DNA of 64,000 bases from Phallus indusiatus (lineage: Eukaryota; Basidiomycota; Agaricomycetes; Phallales; Phallaceae): NCBI GenBank assembly GCA_027605045.1, contig JAQFWX010000121.1, positions 1 to 64,000 on the forward strand. Direction: 5' to 3'. Each line of letters starts with the position of its first letter. Within the stretch, counting starts at the first letter, position 1. The notes beneath the pieces are model-generated. The model saw only the letters and a program-made list of their open reading frames with translations, searched no databases and was not told the DNA's origin. Positions 22,768-33,858 of the stretch are shown piece by piece. The translations under genes and the position numbers were made by a program.

Positions 22768-25092
22768 ATGCCCCATCGTCGGCCTTCGTCTCCCTTGGAC
22801 AGTGAGCAGGCTGCTGTCAATCTTCGACGCAGCTCGAGCGACACGTCCAAGCCGCAGCGTTTCCTAGCGAAATTAAAGCATGCTAATTTGGCATCATCAA
22901 GTAGCAGCACTCCGGCGCCTGCACCGACGCAGCCGCTGCCGACCTCAACTCCTGGTGCTGCCAGTCCCTCTCCAGTAACTCCCACCAAAGCAACACCTGC
23001 CAATCAATCTGTAAGTAAATAGAAAAACTTACCATTGAATATTTACTTATCACTAGCGTTTGGCTTGGTTTTTCTACACTTTTGTCTACAACCAGAGCGC
23101 TCAAATGCATCGTCTCGGCACACAAGCACTTCCTCAAATTCAGATTCAAAATAATCATCTTTGTCCACCTTCTTCTTTGTCGATGAATAACCCAACAGCT
23201 GCTTCTGCGTCGTCAATATCATTGGCCTCAACTTTGGCGGGTGGATCAGGGTTGGGAAATCCCAGTACTGCCAGCACAGCAAACATAGGGAGCGCGGGGG
23301 GTGGAAGTGGAAATCAACCTCTTGGTGTTGGTGCAGACCGCGACCCTTGGCACATGCTGCACTTTCATGTCTTGCCCCTTTTCAATGGCGAAATGCTGCG
23401 AATACCCATTGAAGACTTGAACGAGCTTGTCAGCAAACACATCTCCAACATCGTTGCTCGTGCACCCGCGAGGGCTGTGGCGACGCTTGAGCATGACGTC
23501 GAGTCTTTGCTCGCTAGGGGAATGGTTACTCTTAATGTTCGTGTAGCTGAGGTCGACGATACAAAGCTAATTCCTCGTCTCGTCGATACATGGCTTCTAT
23601 TCTGGCACCGCGTCCTGCCTTATGTTGAGGGTGTATGTTTATTCTTTGATTCCCGTAGCCTAAACAACATCTCATTTTCGCATGTTAGATTTTCCTTCCA
23701 TTCAAGACCGAGAAACCCATGCAATCTCTTACAAAAACACCAAGATCAAACAGACCCTCTTCTCCGACAATGCCAGAAGAGACAACACCTATCACTCCAC
23801 ATCCCTCTTCTCATATACAGCATCATTCCATAGATGTCAGAGCTTTATCACTATGCTCTTTCAGGGATTCAATAGTCCAACCCGTATACAGTCGTCTGTT
23901 AGGGCTTCTGAACGCAGGACTAGGACAAGCTCAAGGGAAGGACAAGGAGAAAGACAAAAGCAAAGAAAAGGATTCGTATATGATGTTCCAAAGAATTCAA
24001 CAAATGTGAGAAGCAGAAACAGCATGTCAAGAAGCATTTGTTTCCGTTATTAATGGTTATTTTAGGCTCCTGGTACTCATGTCGGTCTCACACCCACCGC
24101 TACCATCGTCTCAATCTCAATTAAGCCTTCTTGCTAAATCCCCCGTGCTTTCACCTGATGCGAACACTCCTTCCTCATTAACACCTACGTCTGCGTCTAG
24201 ACTGAACTCTGGTACCGGTATGGGGTCAAGTACTGGGTTTGGCGCCAATGTCTCGAATGGAAGTTCTGCACTAGGAATAGTAACTACGCCCACTTCCGCC
24301 ACAAGCCCAACTATCACGCCTACATCATCAAATCTATCATCTGAGAACACACTCTCCCTGCTTTTAAACGCACTGCGGAATCCGTCTTCGGCGTTGAGCA
24401 ATTACGAAAGCAGAAACGCCCAATCTCGCATTTCACAGCCGTTTCACATTTCACGGCATTCTTCTTTCTTATCTGGATCTGGACCTAGAGATAGGAGAGG
24501 ACGTATATCCGCTCGAAAGCCTACCAACAACGACGGGAGAGCGCCGTTGGAGCTTGATCTGAAGAACAAGTCACCTGTTACATCACCTTTGGCTAGTGGC
24601 CGAGCGCAGTATGATCAATGGGATGACGAGACACCCCGCAATGCAAGATTCAAGCCCGACAATTCACGTTCACATGCTTCTTTTGATTCTCCAACAAAAG
24701 AGCGAGAACGAACGCACGAAACTCGAGGACGCTCGCGTTCAGACGGTATGCTCGATCATGACATGCACAACGGTAACGGTCGAGATGACGAAAGCTACGA
24801 CGAAGAGGATGAAAACCGTGAATATGAAGGACGTGCATCATATAGCGATGATACGAGAAACTCCTCAGGCTCTCAGTTTTCATCTGGTACAACACCGGTT
24901 CCTGGTGTTGGCACAGGACAAAACGGGCGTGGTGGTGGTGCAGGTCTACCTTCCAATGGGAATGGAACTATTAAGCGATCTCGTCGTGCTAGTGCTAGTG
25001 AAGTCGATGGTCATGGGAATGAAGGAGCGGAAGCTTGGAAAGACCGTGCCCATATACAAAACGCCGTAGAGAAAATGGTTGGTCTGCGCTAA
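22768..25092 (+). CDS. HbrB/Bit61-family TORC2 subunit
   Basis: Four exons (22768-23010, 23096-23632, 23689-24005, 24066-25092) give 707 residues. Residues about 163-340 form the HbrB domain: RDPWHMLHFHVLPLFNGEML, RIPIEDLNELVSKHI, a LLARGMVTLNVRV helix, VDTWLLFWHRVLPYVEGIFLP, and IDVRALSLCSFRDSIVQPVY. HbrB in Aspergillus, Bit61/Bit2 in yeast and PROTOR in animals are subunits of the TOR complex 2 that controls actin and cell growth. The N-terminus (Ser/Pro/Thr) and the last about 350 residues (Ser/Gly/Thr-rich, then acidic/basic) are predicted disordered and probably phosphorylated, as in other fungal members. A lysine/glutamate run KDKEKDKSKEK sits within the domain's tail. Confidence 0.88.
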
Positions 25093-26254
25093 ATTATGGA
25101 CTGAGGTAACCTTGAGGCGCTCGCTGAGAACATTCAGAAGCTTGAAACTTGAAGCCCCGTGGACAAAAATTATGATTAGTATATTGCATATTCGTGTGTA
25201 TCTTTATTCATTCCTCTTGTATGATTATGGCTCGTTGTTGCATTACAGTTATAAATATTGCTGCTTTCTTTTCGATTACATCAGAGAGAGGAGCTCGTTC
25301 GGACATTTCCAATTTGTATAATTTGCAATACTAAGTCAACCCGGAATTCATAACTCCGGAAATTATATGCCCCTGGCAAATTAAGTGAACCATTATTCCT
25401 GGCTTAAAAGGCATTTCTACTAAACCATGAAGCCTATTCCATGCTTAGCTGTTTGACGTCTAGCATGCCGATTAGATGAGTGTCCATCTCAGTTCCCTGT
25501 TACTGAAACTATCTTAAATAATCAGTCAAATAAAAAATACAATTTCATACTTACGAGCGTTATTATCACTTCAGGGGTCGTCGAGCAGCTAAAGTTCACT
25601 ATTGTACTGCGTTAAGTATAGGCGTGTTGATGTCGTGATCCTGTCAATGTGCATTAACAACGATCGTCGCTTTTATTGATTTCCTGAGATTTTATTTTCT
25701 AAGATGGTGTCTCTCAAATGGTTAGCGGTAATTTCTTCTGTATCAAGCTCTCGAGTCCGACATAACTACGTCGTCCAAAATGGGTCAAACTTCTTCGGGT
25801 CTTTGTCGTCCGGGTCAGTCTGAACCATCGTAGATCTATACCTATACAAAAGATTGACTTTGACTAATTTTGTACGCGCTAAAGAACCATTGCAAATACA
25901 GTACCAATCTCTACCCTCGGAATTGGATCTACATATTACATATATCCAATCAGTATTGATCATCCGGTGTCAATAATTGGTCCCGGTCATCTGCAAGGTT
26001 CTCTTGTTCAAAAAAAAAATTACACTCGAGAATAAACAACTTCTTTATTTATTGGACGAGAGTTGTGAATTTCAGATTTATTATTAACACATTCTCACTT
26101 GCCATAACATAACCGTAGCATATCTGCGCTCAAACTAATATATATATATATAAATATGCATATATAGAGAGATACAAATCAAATCGCATATAGCTTCCTT
26201 AAACTACAATCTACGAAATATCCAATATTCTCTGGCAAATTAATGTCATAAATT
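25093..26254. other. Convergent intergenic region
   Basis: About 1.2 kb between the stop codons of the TORC2 gene (+) and terpene synthase 2 (-). AT-rich with a (TA)n run near 26140-26170. No gene recognised. Confidence 0.55.
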
Positions 26255-27444
26255 CTAACTGTTACACAGCACAGCGGCAGGATCTGAGTCTTCTAAATCG
26301 ATCCATAAAGTCTTTCTGATCCTATCCCGTCTTGTCGCATCACCGAGATATCTCATGCTAAGGAAACTCCAGTCTAGGTGCCCGATAAACCACATTTCAA
26401 GTCCTTCACAATAAGCCGCTACATCTTTATCCAATTTCGGGCCAAATGAGGGTAGCTTTGCTCTAGCATCCTGAAAGGTTTTGACGGCCATGGCGGCAAG
26501 GGAACCGACGTGATTCGCGGCTGACTGAAGATCCATTCCATATTTCTTTTGGAGGACAATTAGCATATTATGTGCGTCTGAAGTTTTGCATTCGTTCCCA
26601 TAAGAGAATACGTCCTAATACAGAGAGCGTGATTAAGACTATGCCAGAGGTCGACGAATTGCTTAGTGTAAAAAATCTTACATTTGAGAGGCATACAAAG
26701 TCGTTTGTGCAGTCAAGAATGATACACATCAACGGATGTGATAGCACCTCGTCGGGAAGTTCCATACCCAAGCCGAACTCAATCAGAGCAGCAGCAGGAA
26801 TTACACCGCCCGTTAGACGACGATGCTTAATATATTCATCGAGAGAGGGAAGATACCCTGATACTCGAATTTCAGCCTGTTTCTTCATAGATTCGATAAC
26901 CTCTTTAAGACGGGAGATCATTCGGGTTTTCCAGCCTTCTGCTGTAGTGTGAAGGCAAACTCGAGCCCACCAACTTTCAAAAAATAAGTAATCGTCTTCT
27001 CAAAGAATGGATTGGCAGGACTTACTCTCTGATCAATGACATAGCAAGTGGCTCATCGGTCGGACTCGAATCCAAATCGAATGCCTTCGAAAAATTAGCC
27101 TCAAATGCTTGAACTTGATGGTCATCCATGAGATCCAACAAGTCATCAATTATGAATAGAATTAGCAAGAAATCCGATATGAGCCTCAATGCCGAACGAG
27201 AGGTCGCAGGAGGATAGACCTTTGCCGCTAATTCTCCAGCGAAACATTTGAAACCAGTTTCCAGTATATCAGGCGGTGCTTGTGATTTTGCAAGCGTGGT
27301 GAACCACTCGCGAGTCTCATGAGAGACGAGATCACCGTCTTCATGATAACCCGGCGCTTGAAAAGGGCACATTCTCCAAAAATCAGGAAAGAAGAAGCTG
27401 TGTGTATTGGGCTGGGATGGCTTAGAAGTAGATACTGGAGACAT
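26255..27444 (-). CDS. Sesquiterpene-synthase-type terpene cyclase 2
   Basis: Three exons (complement of 27026-27444, 26682-26973, 26255-26614) give 356 residues. Motifs: FFFPDFWRMCPFQAPGYHED near the N-terminus, aspartate-rich LFIIDDLLDLMDD at about residue 105, NSE triad NDVFSYGNE across the exon 2/3 junction, and WSFLSMRYLGD near the end. All residues expected for Mg2+ binding and diphosphate ionisation are present, so the enzyme is predicted active on a C15 diphosphate. The ending RRDRIRKTLWIDLEDSD is shared with the next two genes, marking them as recent tandem duplicates. The 419/292/360-nt exon pattern mirrors the other three synthases. A TATA-like box lies about 57 nt upstream of the start. 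Confidence 0.94.
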
Positions 27445-27500
27445 TGAATGCTGCGTTTGTTGATGAAGACTTATTGTTATGTGAGGTTAAAAAGACTTCT

Positions 27501-27510
27501 TATATATATT
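27501..27510 (-). promoter_or_regulatory. TATA-like box of terpene synthase 2
   Basis: aatatatata on the minus strand, about 57 nt upstream of the ATG at 27444. The position is similar to the TATA-like boxes of the other synthase genes in the cluster. Confidence 0.4.
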
Positions 27511-29194
27511 CGCGGTGCCACTGGTCTTGTGATTATTTTTTGAGGGTCAATATTGAACGTCATGGATCTTCGTGAAAACCGACCGAAGCATCTATTCCCT
27601 TCACATCAGTGTCTATACAGATGAGGGACATTGCTGACTGAGTTAGAATGAAAGGTTGGCAATCGTTTTACAAACGGTAGTTTCTGTACCAATAATGGGC
27701 CCGGCGATGTACAGTTCCCGGCGTACAGCCCCACTGGCAGTGCCAGCATTGAAGGGTAAACGTTTGAACACGGACCCGAGATCTTTGCACTTTTAGCCAT
27801 GCGCATATTTGAATAATCGAGGTGTGTCAAGTGTGTCTGGCAATTATTGAAGGAGGTCCCGACGTCAATCCCCATACCCATGATAAGAAGAACGAGGCTC
27901 AGCCCCGCTTCTTCACGGAGTTGAGACATCGGTGAATGTTTATCATCAGCTTCAAAGAACCACTCGAATCAACATTTAGAGGTCGGGACACTGAGGTTAC
28001 TAGAGGGGATGATCCTACAACACTCAGCTCACCTAAATTGGATGAGAGGGATGAACAATTCGCTTAAGAAACAGAAACTGCTCCAATTGAAAAGCATTTT
28101 AATAGAGACATCTCGACCATCAGTGTATCTGATCACCGAACCCTGGATGAAAAATTCTTGTGCCGTGAGCAGATTTTATCTGGCACCAGGTCTGTACCAG
28201 GTGTGCCAGAACCTTGAAAGCATCCCAAAGCCATTATTAATTACACAGCTTCACCTATTTACAGTGAGATTTTCATCGAAGGTTTTCAAACGATGAGAAA
28301 TTAACTGAGGTAGGTTAAACCGAGTGTGCGCACCTTCGTCACAGTGCTTATTGGGACCCTGCAGGAAAGTCCACGAATTAGCCCACATCTACACCTCGTC
28401 GGACCCTCAAAAGCCATATCATGCGAGGACAAAATCGATCGATATCACTTCTTAGCACATTTTTAACGAATACAGCAACAGATTCCTAGTGTAAGTCGAT
28501 GTGGGAAATAATCAGAAACTCTCTAAGTTCGAAACCGTTCGGAAGAGGTTAAGCGGCGTTAATAGCGAGAAGTCTGCAGATCAGTAAGTAGCACTTTGAA
28601 AAGAGCCAGTAAGAATTTCAACAGGTAGCCAGACATGTTTTTCTGGACGGTGTAGAAATGTCCGTACCGTACAGCGTGTCACATGTCACATGTCACGAGC
28701 GCTCCGCTCTTTGCGGCACCGCTCGTTACTCAACACTACTAAGTAAATACACTCATTAAACAACGGCGAGCTGCATGAAGTGTTCGGACTTTAAGGTATT
28801 AGACAGTTGGCTATTGGTTAGACACATTGATTAGGACTTTCTCAGCCGAACGCAAGAGCTCAGGCTTAGTACCCTGAATGAAGCTTACTCTCACGTACTT
28901 GTATGAATTTGAATAATGATCACTAGCTAATTAAAAAATTGGCTTATTTGAAAATAGGTTGATTCGATACTGAATCGGGTCCACCGGATTACACCCTGGT
29001 CCATGAAAGACTTCGGTTTCGGTATGAAAAAAATAAAAAGATGATACATATTTGTTTTACCCGGGCACATTGAAGACTACATGTAAGATATCCACGCATT
29101 TGGACGATATTCTTACACTAAATGACTAGAAACTACATATTGCAGATTTCTTATATTTGACGGTCATCCATGAGGACGTGTTATATAGAATTTC
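27511..29194. other. Intergenic region between terpene synthases 2 and 3
   Basis: About 1.7 kb with no gene recognised. Near 28.68 kb a short direct repeat (gtcacat three times in succession) is followed by a GC-rich stretch with small inverted repeats (cgagcgctccgctc / gcggcaccgctcg). This may be a remnant of a repeat element. Confidence 0.45.
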
Positions 29195-30382
29195 TTATGC
29201 CACATTAGCATCTGAATCCTCTAAATCGATCCATAGAGTATTTCTAATTCTATCTCGTCTTGTTTCATCACCAAGATATCTCATAGAAACAAAACACCAA
29301 TCTGCTTGTCCAATGAACCAATTTTCAAGCCCCTGGCAATAGGCAGCTACGTCTTCATCCAATTTGGGACCGAATGAAGGTAATCTTGCTTTAGCCTCCT
29401 GAAACGTTTTCACGGCCAGAGCAGAAAGGGAGCCAACGTGATTTGCAGCCGCCTGAAGATCCATTCCATGTTTCCTTTGAAGGAAGATTAACATATTTTG
29501 CGTATCGGAAGTTTTGTATTCGTTCCCATAAGAGAATACGTCCTTTTATGAGTAAATAGGATTATTGTATACGTCAATGAATTCTTATTAGAAGGAAACC
29601 TTACATTTGTAAGACATACGAAGTCAACCGCTGAATCTTGTAAGATACACATCAATGGATGCGATAGTACTTCTTCAGGCAGATCTATCCCCAAACCGAA
29701 TTCTATCATAACAAACGACGGGACCACTCCGCCCGTGAGACGACGGAGTTGAATGAATTCGTCAAGAGCCGGGAGGTATCCCAATACCCGAATCTCAGCT
29801 TGTTTTTTCATGGATTCGACAACCTTTTTTATGTGATAGACCATACGAGTTTTCCACCCATCTGCTGCAGTGTGAAGGCAGACACGTGTCCACCAACTTG
29901 AAAAAAAATAAGCAGTCTATTTTGTTGAAGAATGACAACACTTACTTTCTGATCAATGTTACAGCAAGTGGTTCATTCGTAGGACTTAAATCTAAATCGA
30001 ACGCGTTCAAAAAGATATCTTCGAATGCTTGGGCTTGATGATCATCCATCAGATCCAATAAGTCATCGAGTACAAATAGAAGTAGCAGGAAATCAGATAT
30101 AAGCCTTAAAGCGGAATGTGGTGTAGTAGGAGAATAGACCATCCCCGCTAGCTCTCCAGCGCAGCATTTAAAAGCTGTCTGCATAATAGCGGGTGAGGCT
30201 TGTGACTTTGCAAGTGTGTTGAACCACTCGTGAGTCTCAGAAGAGACGATATCACCGTCTTTATGATAACCTGGGGCTGGAAAAGGACATATTTTCCAAA
30301 AATCAGGGGAAAAAAAGCCGCGAGTAGTGGACTGGGATGATTCAGAAGGGGGGATTGGAGTCGAGACTGGTATTACAGACAT
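29195..30382 (-). CDS. Sesquiterpene-synthase-type terpene cyclase 3
   Basis: Three exons (complement of 29946-30382, 29605-29896, 29195-29542) give 358 residues. Motifs: GFFSPDFWKICPFPAPGYHK, aspartate-rich LFVLDDLLDLMDD, NSE triad NDVFSYGNE at the exon 2/3 boundary, and WCFVSMRYLGD. It is closest to synthase 2: the C-terminal RRDRIRNTLWIDLEDSD and long stretches of exon 3 are near-identical at protein level. Predicted cytosolic and active; product unknown. The TATA-like atataaattt is about 40 nt upstream of the start codon. Confidence 0.94.
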
Positions 30383-30420
30383 ATCGGTGGAGGCTTGGAG
30401 TGATATGAGCTTGAAGGTTA

Positions 30421-30430
30421 AAATTTATAT
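30421..30430 (-). promoter_or_regulatory. TATA-like box of terpene synthase 3
   Basis: atataaattt on the minus strand, about 40 nt upstream of the ATG at 30382. Confidence 0.4.
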
Positions 30431-31516
30431 GTTCTAATTCACAGCGCCCTCGTGGTCAACCGTCACTAGCATCTCCGTGCCAATACGTAAATCTGAATAA
30501 TCTACAGGTAGGGCTTCCCCTTGACTGCGGAAACAGTGATGTAGTAGTGCCATTGACCTCAGCTCAACCGAATGAGGAAGAATAGACATAAATTCCGAAG
30601 TATCAAAGGCACAGGAATTGCTGTAAAAGGAAAGTGAGTAAGGGCCCCGTTGTTTACACTGTGCACTGAACATAACATTCCGTGCCTTGAGCTAAGTTAA
30701 CTTGCATGTGCCAGAATTTTCTTTGATCAATGATTATCTTGCATACCTTCGTCTCCAAAAAGTTGGTATTTGAAGTTTTCAACAATACAGGATCGAATGG
30801 CAGAAGAACGGAGAGGGCGTGAATTGCGATGATATTTTTCATTGAAAACTTGATAGGGAAACTCCAGTAGGACGAGCACTTACCTTTGAGCTTAGAGACA
30901 CCAAGTCCGAGTCCGCAAAATGAGACGTAATACATGCCTCAAAGAAACGCGTGAAAGATCCGTACCCCTGGTGTACTCCCACTAACGTGACCAGAAGATA
31001 CAGGACAGAAAATTAGTCAAATATGAATTAGTAGAATCAACGGGCGCATTAGACTTATGTCACTAGAAGCAAGGAGGATAGTATACTCCGAGTCAGATCT
31101 AGACCCAGCGCTCCGGGGTTCGCCGCCTGCGCCGCCAATTTTTTTCCACTCACTAGCAACACCACAGAAAGATAAACAGCGGTGAATCAACCCTAATGAT
31201 ATAGATATAAAACTGCTGAAGTAGACCACTCCAACTTCGGGCTGGACTCGGGCTTTCGGATTTCCGAACCAAGCGCGAAATTGAAGTCTATCCCAAATGA
31301 ATCTCACTCCGGTACGTTGATTCTAAACTACTGACTCGGATCATCAATTCTGAGAGCTGGCATATTTGAAATTGAACCAGACTAAAAAAACTAAGTATTT
31401 GCTTCTAAGTACATTCTACAGGACGTTAGATCTATGGCCGTCTACATAATCTGGACAATGGAAACTCGTACATATGTAAAATAGGTAAACAATATGATGT
31501 CCTTGAATCGCATTGG
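30431..31516. other. Intergenic region between terpene synthases 3 and 4
   Basis: About 1.1 kb. Several short minus-strand frames have no family resemblance. No gene or repeat could be supported. Confidence 0.45.
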
Positions 31517-32702
31517 CTAGACTTTAACATCCGCGCCCTCCAAGTCGATCCATAAAGTCTTTCTAATCTTGTCTCTTCTGGCGGCATCGCCGAGATACCT
31601 GGAAGTAAGGAAACTCCAGTCGAGATGCCCAACAAACCAATTTTCAAGGCCTTGACAATACACTGCGATATTCTTATCTAGCTTTAGACCGAAAGAGGGG
31701 AGCTTTGCCTTAGCTTCTTTATAGGTTTTAACCGCGATGGTAGCAAGACCGCCGACGTAATTTGCGGCGGTCTGAAGATCCATATCATATTTCTTTTGAA
31801 GGAGAATTAAGATATTGTGTATATCGGGGTTTTTGTACTCGTTCGGGTAGGAAAATACATCCTAATGAAAGCAAAGTCAGACAAAACCTCAGTTAAAGGG
31901 AAAATCTTACATTTGAGAGGCATACAAAATCATTCGTGCAGTCTAGCATGATAGACATCAGTGGATGGGATAGGACCTCTTCGGGTAATTCGATACCCAA
32001 GCCAAACTCTATCATCGCAGCAGCGGGAAAAACTCCGCCCGTGAAACGACGGTGACGAATAAATTCATCAAGAGGGGGAAGGTACCCTGACGCTCGAACT
32101 TCTGCCTGTTTTTTCATGGATTCAATAACGTCTTTGATCCGAGAGACCATTCGAGTTTTCCAGCCCTCTGCGGAAGTATAAAGACAAACACGGGTCCACC
32201 AGCTTTGAGAATTGTTTGTCAGTCAACAATTCCATTTCACTTGAGAGATAATAGCTACTTACTCCCTAATCAGTACTGCAGCAAGTGGTTCATTTTCAGG
32301 GCTTGAGTTCAAATCGAACGCGTTAACAATAGCCTCTTCAAAGCTTTGAACTTGATGGTCATCCATCAAGTCCGACAAGTCGTCCATTATAAAGAGAAGA
32401 AGAAGGAAATCCGATATGAGTCGTGAAGCGGAATGAGGGATATCATGTGAGTAGGCATACCCCACCAGCTCCCCAGCGCCGCATTTGCGAACTGTTTGCA
32501 AGAGAGCAGGTGTAGCTTGTGATTTGGCAACTGTTTCAAACCACTTCTGAGTCTCAAGAGAGACGTCATCGCAATCTTTATTGTATTCCGCTGGGAAGGA
32601 ACACATTTTCCAGAAGTCTGGAATGGAAAAGCCTGCATTAGATGGGAGATGTTTGAGAACGGGGGGCTGAGCCGTAGTAGAGTTGAGAGTTAACACAGAC
32701 AT
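31517..32702 (-). CDS. Sesquiterpene-synthase-type terpene cyclase 4
   Basis: Three exons (complement of 32263-32702, 31911-32202, 31517-31861) give 358 residues. Motifs: FSIPDFWKMCSFPAEYNKDC, aspartate-rich LFIMDDLSDLMDD, NSE triad NDVFSYPNE, and WSFLTSRYLGD. The 440/292/345-nt exon pattern again matches the cluster. Small differences from synthases 2 and 3 (DDLSD rather than DDLLD, P rather than G in the NSE segment, a shortened C-terminus ending ADVKV) suggest some divergence but keep every metal-binding residue. A TATA-like gtataaata lies about 62 nt upstream of the ATG. Confidence 0.94.
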
Positions 32703-32763
32703 TAGATGTTAGATGTTGGATGTGTTTTCTGGGTACTTGTGGTATTGCAGTTTTCGACGGTCG

Positions 32764-32772
32764 TATTTATAC
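32764..32772 (-). promoter_or_regulatory. TATA-like box of terpene synthase 4
   Basis: gtataaata on the minus strand, about 62 nt upstream of the ATG at 32702. Confidence 0.4.
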
Positions 32773-33858
32773 ATAACTTGTCTTTGCCGCTAATAATCTC
32801 GAAACACCGTGCGCTGTGGCCTCGTGATTGTTTCCCCAGTTTGAAAATGTTGACATTGGGAATTGTGAAGTTATTACCCAGGGTATAGTATATGCTTCCT
32901 TAACGCGAAAGCCCGAATAGATGTGCAGTGGAGCGTCGCACGATCGTCTTTGACTGAACTGAATAGATCTGTGTAAACCTTAAAAAAGTAAGCACCTGCT
33001 TGCTAACGTTACTTTCGGCGATACACAATTGCACATGCCAGGGTGCAGCTCCATTTGCCCGCGCTGGGAGATGAAAATACCGATCCCTAAAATTTTCATG
33101 TAACCACGCAATTATTATCTGAACATGGGAAAGTAAAAGTTCAATTCAGTTTGGCAAACAACTGAAAGAAAACCAGGAAATGCAAATACCACTTTGATTT
33201 TCTCCTGAGGGAAAAGCCAAGAGGGGGACAAAAATGAAGTTTTTCCCCGCCTCCTCACGGACACTACTCAGGTTATCTCCATAAAACCAATAGATCCCTA
33301 GAAAAAAAACTGAGCAGGGGAGGTGAGATAAAATGACGTCATTCAACTGAATTGAACGATTTTGAAAGAGAAGGCACCTGAGCTGGATTAGGCAACGTAT
33401 AATTAAAGAAGACAAATATCATTTATTTATTTGATCACCGGACATAAAACTGATTTGCGCTATAAACTCAGAGATCAGTGGCATTTTTAAGATCTCAGTA
33501 CATAACCCGGACCCTGCCAGTCTCGATTGTGACTCATTAATATTGGCTTTACGATCGTCTGAACGAACTGATACTCGCCGGACCGATAGCAGATAGAAAA
33601 GCTCCCTTCCCGGTAAACAAGAGTTATAAACGCGCGGTTGACACCAACTGTGGCTAGGGAGCTGCTGCGAGAAAATTCACATGCGAGGTCTCAAAGTGGT
33701 CACTCCCTATTGGGTTTAGTCCGCAGTAAGACTTTATATATCAAACACTTTAAAAGAATACAAGGATAGGAAAGAACCAAATAAGCCGGCGTTATTTTCA
33801 GGTAGGTAGTGAGAAGTGGAAGGAACACATTTAACGACTAAAAAAAATTACTCCACAA
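32773..33858. other. Intergenic region
   Basis: About 1.1 kb between terpene synthase 4 and the end of SUB2. No gene recognised. Confidence 0.5.
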
